DNA from: JAGSPQ01 sp038206395 | GTDB lineage: Bacteria > Myxococcota > Myxococcia > Myxococcales > Myxococcaceae | DNA: 64,000 bases | Direction: 5' to 3' | Assembly (NCBI GenBank): GCA_038206395.1 | Contig: JBBRAX010000017.1 | Span: forward strand, 1 to 64,000 | Part shown: piece after piece, positions 57,790 to 64,000 of the stretch | How the letters are laid out: each line of letters starts with the position of its first letter | Position numbering within the stretch: position 1 is the stretch's first letter | Translations under genes and position numbers: made by a program | Notes under the pieces: generated by a model | Told to the model about the DNA's origin: nothing | The model's input: the letters and a program-made list of their open reading frames with translations, nothing else | Database searches by the model: none

Positions 57790-57851
57790 ACCTTCGCGCG
57801 CTGGACCACTGAACACTCGACGGCCCGCACCCTTTGGTGACGGGCCTTTTT
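57747..57851 (+). promoter_or_regulatory. Candidate cysteine-responsive transcription attenuator
   Basis: Three exclusive pairings are possible. First, 57747-57754 with 57759-57766 (eight pairs, two G-U, tetraloop), located right after the Cys codons. Second, 57760-57767 with 57821-57828 (eight pairs, one G-U), which would take away the left arm of the terminator. Third, the terminator itself (57822-57831 with 57836-57846). A ribosome stalled on the Cys codons would mask the first pairing, favour the second and allow transcription; normal translation would let the terminator form. Computed by hand; energies not calculated. Confidence 0.6.
57822..57851 (+). terminator. Intrinsic terminator before sulfite reductase
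   Basis: GGCCCG (57822-57827) pairs with CGGGCC (57841-57846), extended inward by CACC (57828-57831) with GGTG (57836-57839), leaving one bulged A and a CTTT loop, followed at once by five T (57847-57851). This is a strong factor-independent terminator placed 13 nt before the start of the sulfite reductase gene, where it can only make sense as conditional control. Confidence 0.8.
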
Positions 57852-57864
57852 CTTTGGAGAACCG

Positions 57865-59607
57865 ATGTCCGAGATCCCTGCTGTCGACCCGACCCGCATC
57901 CGCCCGACGTTCGGCGATGCGCGCGACGCCGAAGAGTTTCTGGTGCAGCTCGAGCGCTTCGAGCGCGGCGAGCTGACGGCCGACCAGTACCGCACCTACC
58001 GCCTGTCGCGCGGCGTGTACGGCCAGCGCCAGAACGACGTCCACATGATGCGGATCAAGGTGCCGCAGGGGATGATCACGGGCCCGCAGCTGCGCGTGCT
58101 CGCCGACTGCGCCGAAAAATGGTCGCGCGGCTACGGCCACGTCACCACCCGCCAGAACTTCCAGTTCCACTTCGTGAAGGTCGTCGACGTCGCGCCCTTC
58201 ATGGCTTCGGTCGAAGCCAGTGGCCTCACCTGCCGGGAAGCCTGCTCGCACACCGTGCGCAACGTCGTCGGCTGCCCGTGCGCAGGCGTCTGCAACACGG
58301 CCCCGTTCGACGTCACGCCCTACGGCGAGCTGATCACCCGCAACTTCCTTCGAGCGAAGCTGGGCTCGGGTCTGCCGCGCAAGTTCAAGATCAACGTCTC
58401 AGGCTGCCCTGACGACTGCGCCGCCGGCGCGATCATGGACATTGGCCTGATCGCGAAAGTGCAGGACGGCAAGCGCGGCTTCAAGATGCTCGCTGCCGGT
58501 GGCACGTCGACGCTGACCCGTTCGGCCCGCGTGATGGACGAGTTCCTGCCCGTCGAAGATCTGCTCGCTGCCTGCGAAGCGGTGGTGCGCGTCTTCAACG
58601 CCGAAGGCAACCGCCGCGACATGCGCAAGGCGCGCATGAAGTGGGTGATCGAGGTGGTCGGCTTCGACAAGTACAAGGCGCGCTACGAGGAAGAGCTCGC
58701 GAAGATCCGCGCCGACGGAGGCCGCCCGGTTCCCGAGGTGGGGCCAGAAGAGCAGGCGCCGACGCAGCGGCCGCTTCGCTCGATTGGCCTGCTCCCTCCT
58801 CCTCCCGCCTTCGAAGGGTGGGCCGCGCAGAACGTGAAGGCGCAGAAGCAGGCGGGCTACTCGACAGCGACGGCGTGGCTGAAGCTCGGCGACATCTCGA
58901 GCCAGCAGATGCGCGACTTCGCCGACCTGATCGAGAAGTACGGCGACGGCACCGCGCGCACCACGCTGAACCAGAACCTGCTGATTCGCTGGATTCGCAA
59001 TGAGGAATTGCCCGCGTTCTTCCTCGGCCTGCAGCGCATCAAAATGGCCGAGCCGCACGCCGACTCCATTCGCGACATCGTCGCCTGCCCCGGCGCCGAG
59101 ACCTGCAAGCTCGCCGTCACCACGTCCCGCGGGGTCGCCCAGCTCATCGGCGACCACCTGCTGCCCCAGAAGCTCTCGGCCGACGCGCTGAAGACGAACA
59201 TCAAGGTCTCGGGCTGCCCCAACGGCTGCGGCCAGAACCACATCTCGGCCATCGGGCTGCAGGGCGGCATTCGCAAGCTCGGCGCCCGGCTGATTCCGCA
59301 GTACCACGTGACGATCGGCGGCGGCGTCGACGAGCGCGGCGCGCAGTTCGGCCGGCTGGTCGCCAAGATCCCGGCCCGCCGGATTCCCGAAGCGATCGAC
59401 CGCCTGATCGCGCTCTACGAGAAGTCGAAGACTGCCGGTGAGCTGCCGCGCGCCTTCTTTCAGCGCCTCCCGCAAGACCAGGCAAAGGCGCTGCTGCTCG
59501 ACCTGGGCGAGCTGACGGAAGCGCAAGCAAAGCCCGAAGACTTCATCGACCTCGGCGCCAACGTCGCGTTCACGGTCGAGAAGATGGAAGGAGAGTGCGC
59601 GTCGTGA
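57865..59607 (+). CDS. Siroheme nitrite/sulfite reductase (assimilatory)
   Basis: A 580-residue hemoprotein. The C-terminal half has the siroheme-[4Fe-4S] ligands in CPGAETCKLAVT (about 408) and SGCPNGCGQNH (about 451), with Arg/Lys substrate residues in TTRQNFQFHF in the N-terminal half. The N-terminal half also has Cys at VVGCPCAGVCN and SGCPDDCAAG. It belongs to the ferredoxin-dependent nitrite/sulfite reductase family; the following cysH, cysD and cysN show that sulfite is the natural substrate here, giving sulfide for cysteine. GGAGA lies 4 nt before the ATG. It opens the operon behind the Cys attenuator. Confidence 0.9.
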   Translation: MSEIPAVDPTRIRPTFGDARDAEEFLVQLERFERGELTADQYRTYRLSRGVYGQRQNDVHMMRIKVPQGMITGPQLRVLADCAEKWSRGYGHVTTRQNFQFHFVKVVDVAPFMASVEASGLTCREACSHTVRNVVGCPCAGVCNTAPFDVTPYGELITRNFLRAKLGSGLPRKFKINVSGCPDDCAAGAIMDIGLIAKVQDGKRGFKMLAAGGTSTLTRSARVMDEFLPVEDLLAACEAVVRVFNAEGNRRDMRKARMKWVIEVVGFDKYKARYEEELAKIRADGGRPVPEVGPEEQAPTQRPLRSIGLLPPPPAFEGWAAQNVKAQKQAGYSTATAWLKLGDISSQQMRDFADLIEKYGDGTARTTLNQNLLIRWIRNEELPAFFLGLQRIKMAEPHADSIRDIVACPGAETCKLAVTTSRGVAQLIGDHLLPQKLSADALKTNIKVSGCPNGCGQNHISAIGLQGGIRKLGARLIPQYHVTIGGGVDERGAQFGRLVAKIPARRIPEAIDRLIALYEKSKTAGELPRAFFQRLPQDQAKALLLDLGELTEAQAKPEDFIDLGANVAFTVEKMEGECAS

Positions 59608-60299
59608 ACTCGCTGCCCGCCGACGCGACTGCGCCTGAAGCGATGGCGTGGGTCGAGCAGCGCTTCGGCGCAACGGCGGCGATCGCCTCCAGCTTTGGCC
59701 TCGAGGACGTGGTGTTGCTCGAGCTCGCCGCAAAGCATGCGCCGAGCGTGAAGGTGTTCACCCTCGACACCGGCCGGCTGCCGGTCGAGACCTACGAGCT
59801 GATCGAGAAGCTGCGCGAACGTTACGGCCTCGAGCTCGAGACGTATTTCCCTGCCACTGCTGCGGTCGAAGCGCTCGTGACGAAGAAGGGAAGCTTCTCT
59901 TTCCGCGACAGCATCGAGAACCGCAAAGAGTGCTGTGGCATTCGCAAGGTCGAGCCGCTGTCGCGCGCGCTCAAGGGTCGGCAGGCGTGGGTGACTGGGC
60001 TGCGGCGAGCGCAGTCGGCGACGCGGGCGACCGTTGAGTTGGTGGAACAGGACCCAGCGCACGGTGGCCTCTGGAAGGTGAACCCGTTGGCCGCGTGGTC
60101 CGAAGCGCAGTGTTGGGACTTCGTGAAGGCGAACCACCTGCCGGTGAACAAGCTTCACGCGCAGGGATACCCGTCGATTGGCTGTGCCCCGTGTACGCGC
60201 GCCGTCAAGCCGGGGGAAGACATTCGAGCCGGTCGCTGGTGGTGGGAATCGCCGGACCACAAAGAGTGCGGCATTCACCTGCCTGAGGTGCCGCGATGA
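59604..60299 (+). CDS. cysH: Assimilatory adenylylsulfate (APS) reductase
   Basis: A 231-residue reductase of the PAPS/APS reductase family. The Cys-Cys and Cys-x2-Cys pairs (KECCGIRK and IGCAPCTR) bind a [4Fe-4S] cluster and mark the APS-using type rather than the cluster-free PAPS enzyme; the catalytic C-terminal KECGIH is present. The P-loop-like SSFGLEDVVLL and TGLRRAQSATR are conserved. The GTG at 59604 overlaps the sulfite reductase stop (GTGA) and has AAGGAG at good distance. It makes sulfite from APS, so PAPS is not needed. Confidence 0.92.
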   Translation: MNSLPADATAPEAMAWVEQRFGATAAIASSFGLEDVVLLELAAKHAPSVKVFTLDTGRLPVETYELIEKLRERYGLELETYFPATAAVEALVTKKGSFSFRDSIENRKECCGIRKVEPLSRALKGRQAWVTGLRRAQSATRATVELVEQDPAHGGLWKVNPLAAWSEAQCWDFVKANHLPVNKLHAQGYPSIGCAPCTRAVKPGEDIRAGRWWWESPDHKECGIHLPEVPR

Positions 60300-60927
60300 G
60301 CCTCGACTTCCCGATCTCGCTGCGGCTTCACGGCAAGAAGGTGCTCCTCGTCGGCGCCGGAAAGATAGCGACCGGCCGGCTGCTGCAGCTGATCGAAGCG
60401 GGGGCGGTGGTTCACGTCGTCGCTCCGGAGGCGTCGCCTGAGATCTCGAAGCTGGCAGCAGAAGGCGCGATTCACTTCTTCAAGCGCGGCTTCCAGGCCG
60501 GCGACTGCGAGGGCGCGTCGATTGTCTTCAGCGCGACCGACGACAAAGAGGTCACCCTCGCGGTGGTGGCCGAGGCGCGGGCGAAGGGAATTTTGGTGAA
60601 CGCGGCTGACATTCCTCCCCTCTGCGACTTCTACGTGCCGTCGTTCGGGCGGCGCGGGCCGGTGACGGTGGCGGTGTCGACGGCGGGGCTGGCGCCGGGG
60701 TTGTCGCGGGCGATGAAAGAACGGGCGCTGGAAGCCGTCGGCCCCGAGTGGGGAAAGCTCGCGACGCTGATGGGTCGGCTGCGGAAGCTGACGCCGCCCG
60801 GCCCCGCGCGAACGAAGGCCTTGAGCACCCTGGTCGAAGACGGCGCGGCGCAGCTGCTGGCGCGCGGCGACCGGGCGCAGCTGTGGAAGAAAATCAGATC
60901 GGTGTGGCCAGCGACAGGAGCAGCGCG

Positions 60928-60931
<4 letters not shown>
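60296..60931 (+). CDS. Precorrin-2 dehydrogenase/sirohydrochlorin ferrochelatase (Met8/CysG N-terminal type)
   Basis: A 211-residue bifunctional enzyme completing siroheme. The NAD fold is VLLVGAGKIATGRLLQLIEAGA, followed by VFSATDDKEVT, NAADIPPLCDFYVPSFG and VAVSTAGLAPGLSRAMKE, the recognised order of the CysG N-terminal half. It stands as a separate gene, with the methyltransferase part encoded next. Overlaps cysH by 4 nt. It supplies the cofactor of the sulfite reductase heading the operon. Confidence 0.9.
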
Positions 60932-61694
<763 letters not shown>

Positions 61695-61698
<4 letters not shown>

Positions 61699-62603
61699 GC
61701 GTGGATCGCCTGAGCCAGCTGAAGGCGCTGGAGGCCGAGAGCATTCACGTCATTCGCGAGGTCGCCGCCGAGTTCGCCCGCCCCGTGATGCTCTACAGCA
61801 TCGGCAAGGACTCGCAGGTGATGCTGCACCTGGCGCGGAAGGCGTTTCACCCTTCTCCGCTGCCCTTCCCGCTGCTGCACGTCGACACGACCTGGAAGTT
61901 TCAAGAGATGTATGTGTTTCGCGATGCGCACGTGAAGCAGCACGGGCTCAAGCTGCAGGTGCACACGAACCGCCAGGCGATCGCCGACGGCATCAACCCG
62001 TTCGACTACACCAGCCAGAAGTACACCCACGCGATGAAGACGGTGGGCCTGCTCGCGGCGCTGGCCGAAGGAAACTTCGACGCCGCGTTCGGCGGAGCGC
62101 GCCGCGACGAAGAGAAGTCTCGCGCGAAAGAACGCGTCTTCTCTTTCCGCGATCGCAACGGGCAGTGGGACCCGAAGAACCAGCGGCCGGAGCTTTGGAA
62201 TCTGTACAACGGGCGCATCGATCGCGGTGAGAGCATCCGCGTCTTCCCGCTGTCGAACTGGACGGAGCTCGACGTGTGGCAGTACGTGCTGAACGAGAAC
62301 ATCCCCGTGGTGCCGCTGTACTTCGCGGCCGAACGGCCGGTGATCGAGCGCGACGGAAACCTGATCATGGTCGACGACGCGCGCATGCGGCTGAAGCCGG
62401 GTGAGGCGCCGGTGATGAAGCGGGTGCGCTTCCGGACGCTGGGCTGCTACCCGCTGAGCGGCGCCGTCGAGTCGACCGCCACCACCGTCGCTGAGGTGAT
62501 CGACGAGATGCTGGCGACGAACTTCTCTGAGAGGCAGGGGCGCCTGATCGACCACGACGAGGAAGGATCGATGGAAGCCAAGAAGCGCGAGGGGTACTTC
62601 TAG
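61695..62603 (+). CDS. cysD: Sulfate adenylyltransferase small subunit
   Basis: A 302-residue ATP sulfurylase subunit. The N-type pyrophosphatase P-loop is LYSIGKDSQVMLHL, followed by LLHVDTTWKFQEMY, FGGARRDEEKSRAKERVFSF and the C-terminal LGCYPLSGAVES. It activates sulfate to APS together with CysN. The ATG overlaps the SUMT stop by 4 nt, and the stop shares a base with the GTG start of cysN. Confidence 0.95.
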
Positions 62604-64000
62604 TGGCCGCGGTGCTCGAGGCGAAAGAACGCGTCCGTCGGCAGGCCCAGGAGCTGCTGCGGCTGGTGGTCGTGGGCTCGGTGGACGACGGCAAGTCGAC
62701 GTTGATTGGCCGGCTGCTCTACGAGGCGAACGGGCTGTACGACGACCACATCTCGCAGGTTAAGCGCGCGACGCGGCAGGTAGGCGCGGCAGAGATCGAC
62801 TTCTCGCTGTTCACCGACGGCCTTCGCGCCGAACGCGAGCAGGGCATCACCATCGACGTCGCCTACCGGTCTTTCGTGACGGGCAAGCGGCGGTTCATCG
62901 TGGCCGACACCCCGGGCCACGTACAGTACACGCGCAACATGGCGACGGGCGCCTCGACTGCGCAGGTCGCGGTGATCTTGATCGACGCGCGGCTGAAGGT
63001 GCTGCCGCAGAGCCGGCGCCACGCGTACCTCGCCTCGATGCTCGGCATCCGGCACCTGGTGGTCGCGATCAACAAGATGGATCTGGTGGACTTCGATCGC
63101 GGCACGTTCGACGCGATTGCTGCCGAGTTCGAGCCCTTCGTGGCGAAGCTCGGCTTCGAGGGGGTGCGGTATTTCCCGATCAGCGCGCGCGATGGCGACA
63201 ACGTCGTGGCCGCGAGCGCGCGGACGCCCTGGTACACCGAAGGCACGCTGCTGGAGTTCCTCGAGACGGTGCCGGTGGTCGACGCGCGGGCGCAGCAGCC
63301 GCTGCGGTTCCCGGTGCAGTACGTGCTGCGGCCCGACCTGACGTACCGCGGCTTCGCCGGGCAGCTCGCGTCGGGCTCGGTGTCGGTGGGTGACGACGTC
63401 GTCGTCCTCCCTTCGGGCAACAAGGCGGCGATCGCAGGCATCGACACGTTTGATGGGCCGCTGCAGCGGGCTTTCGCTCCGATGTCAGTGACGCTGCGGC
63501 TGACGACGGAGGTCGACGTCTCGCGGGGCGACTTGATCGCGCGCGTGGGCGAGGCGCCGGCGGTGGTGTCCCAGCTGGACGCGAACGTGGTCTGGCTGAA
63601 CGAGAGGCCGTTGGAGAAGGGCCGCGAGTACCTGGTGAAGCACACGACGCGCACGGTGCCGGCGCGGCTTCAGACGCTCCACTCGCGGCTGGATCTCGAG
63701 ACCTTGAAGGAAGTGCCGGCCGAGTCGCTGGGCCTCAACGACGTGGGCCACGTGACGCTGCGCTGCCTGCGGCCGCTGACGGTCGATGCGTACGCGAAGG
63801 TGAAGGGCACTGGCGCTTTCATCGTCATCGATGCGCTGACCAACAACACGGTCGCCGCGGGGATGATCGCGCGCGTCGGCGATGCGTCGGGGCAGACGAC
63901 CCGCAGCGGCACGCGGGTCAGCGCCGAGGCGCGGAAGAAGCGGCTGGGCCACGCGGCGGCAGTGGTGTGGCTCGAGGCTCCGCTGGCGGCGGTGTACGCG
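62603..64000 (+). CDS. cysN: Sulfate adenylyltransferase large subunit (GTPase), cut by window end; possible degenerate CysC domain
   Basis: 466 codons are open to the end of the window. The GTPase domain has VVVGSVDDGKSTLIGRLL, the switch EREQGITIDVAYRSF, ADTPGHVQYTRNM and NKMDLVDFD, then the EF-Tu-like domains 2 and 3. The GTG start overlaps the cysD stop by one base. The sequence goes on past the usual CysN end: SAEARKKRLGHAAAVVWLEA then PLAAVYA looks like the entry of an APS kinase (CysC) domain, but where CysNC fusions have a GLSGAGKS-type P-loop this protein has EAPLAA. The rest is outside the window. The linked APS reductase does not need PAPS. Confidence 0.9.
   Translation, partial: MAAVLEAKERVRRQAQELLRLVVVGSVDDGKSTLIGRLLYEANGLYDDHISQVKRATRQVGAAEIDFSLFTDGLRAEREQGITIDVAYRSFVTGKRRFIVADTPGHVQYTRNMATGASTAQVAVILIDARLKVLPQSRRHAYLASMLGIRHLVVAINKMDLVDFDRGTFDAIAAEFEPFVAKLGFEGVRYFPISARDGDNVVAASARTPWYTEGTLLEFLETVPVVDARAQQPLRFPVQYVLRPDLTYRGFAGQLASGSVSVGDDVVVLPSGNKAAIAGIDTFDGPLQRAFAPMSVTLRLTTEVDVSRGDLIARVGEAPAVVSQLDANVVWLNERPLEKGREYLVKHTTRTVPARLQTLHSRLDLETLKEVPAESLGLNDVGHVTLRCLRPLTVDAYAKVKGTGAFIVIDALTNNTVAAGMIARVGDASGQTTRSGTRVSAEARKKRLGHAAAVVWLEAPLAAVYA

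Overview
This is a high-GC (roughly two-thirds G+C by eye), densely packed chromosomal window from a Gram-negative bacterium, most likely a member of Myxococcota (inference). Support comes from many secreted lipoproteins with Gly/Ser-rich linkers, a ferrochelatase with an internal cysteine cluster of the Myxococcus xanthus type, GTG starts with 1-8 nt gene overlaps, and c-di-GMP (GGDEF, PilZ) and receiver-domain proteins. I saw no rRNA, tRNA, CRISPR array, phage or insertion sequence.

Layout. 68-3860: a molybdenum hydroxylase operon (hcrC-hcrA-hcrB type, 4-hydroxybenzoyl-CoA reductase). 3896-9955: NAD kinase, RarA, two small exported proteins, a diguanylate cyclase, a glycosyltransferase and a ChbG/HpnK-type deacetylase. 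9960-17053: large surface proteins (a calcium-repeat/VWA lipoprotein and a Zn-protease-like lipoprotein) flanking a PIG-V-like membrane enzyme and a methyltransferase. 17050-20558: fadI-fadJ beta-oxidation pair. 20631-23205: ECF sigma/anti-sigma pair and two unknown genes. 23210-29988: a four-gene operon of porin-like protein, secreted alpha-amylase with CBM20, catalytically altered ferrochelatase paralogue and TPR-CHAT protease-like protein. 30463-39136: a heme cluster (hemD-hemB divergent from hemE-hemA-hemC-hemL-response regulator-hemH-hemF), covering glutamyl-tRNA to heme except protoporphyrinogen oxidase and HemN. 39142-42477: a lipoprotein, a TetR regulator with a striking palindromic operator array, and a Cys-repeat protein. 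42474-49806: sirtuin, lipoprotein isoamylase, and a divergent maltodextrin-type ABC importer whose binding protein is fused to a permease. 49982-57481: a Trp/Pro-rich exported protein, tandem receiver protein, kynureninase-like enzyme, DUF2625, PilZ, a frameshifted remnant, YceI and a membrane transglutaminase-like protein. 57664-64000: the assimilatory sulfate operon (sir, cysH, precorrin-2 dehydrogenase, SUMT, cysD, cysN running off the end).

How the parts connect. HemB/C/D make uroporphyrinogen III; it goes to heme through HemE/F/H and to siroheme through the SUMT and Met8-like genes, and siroheme is the cofactor of the sulfite reductase at the head of the sulfur operon. The amylase, porin, isoamylase and sugar ABC transporter form a plausible alpha-glucan scavenging route split over two loci.

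The most interesting signal is the leader of the sulfur operon. A 28-residue reading frame with the run C-R-C-C-C-A-C is followed by mutually exclusive RNA pairings and an intrinsic terminator ending 13 nt before the sulfite reductase start: a candidate cysteine-responsive transcription attenuator. Second is an array of four TTCGATCGAA palindromes upstream of the TetR gene.
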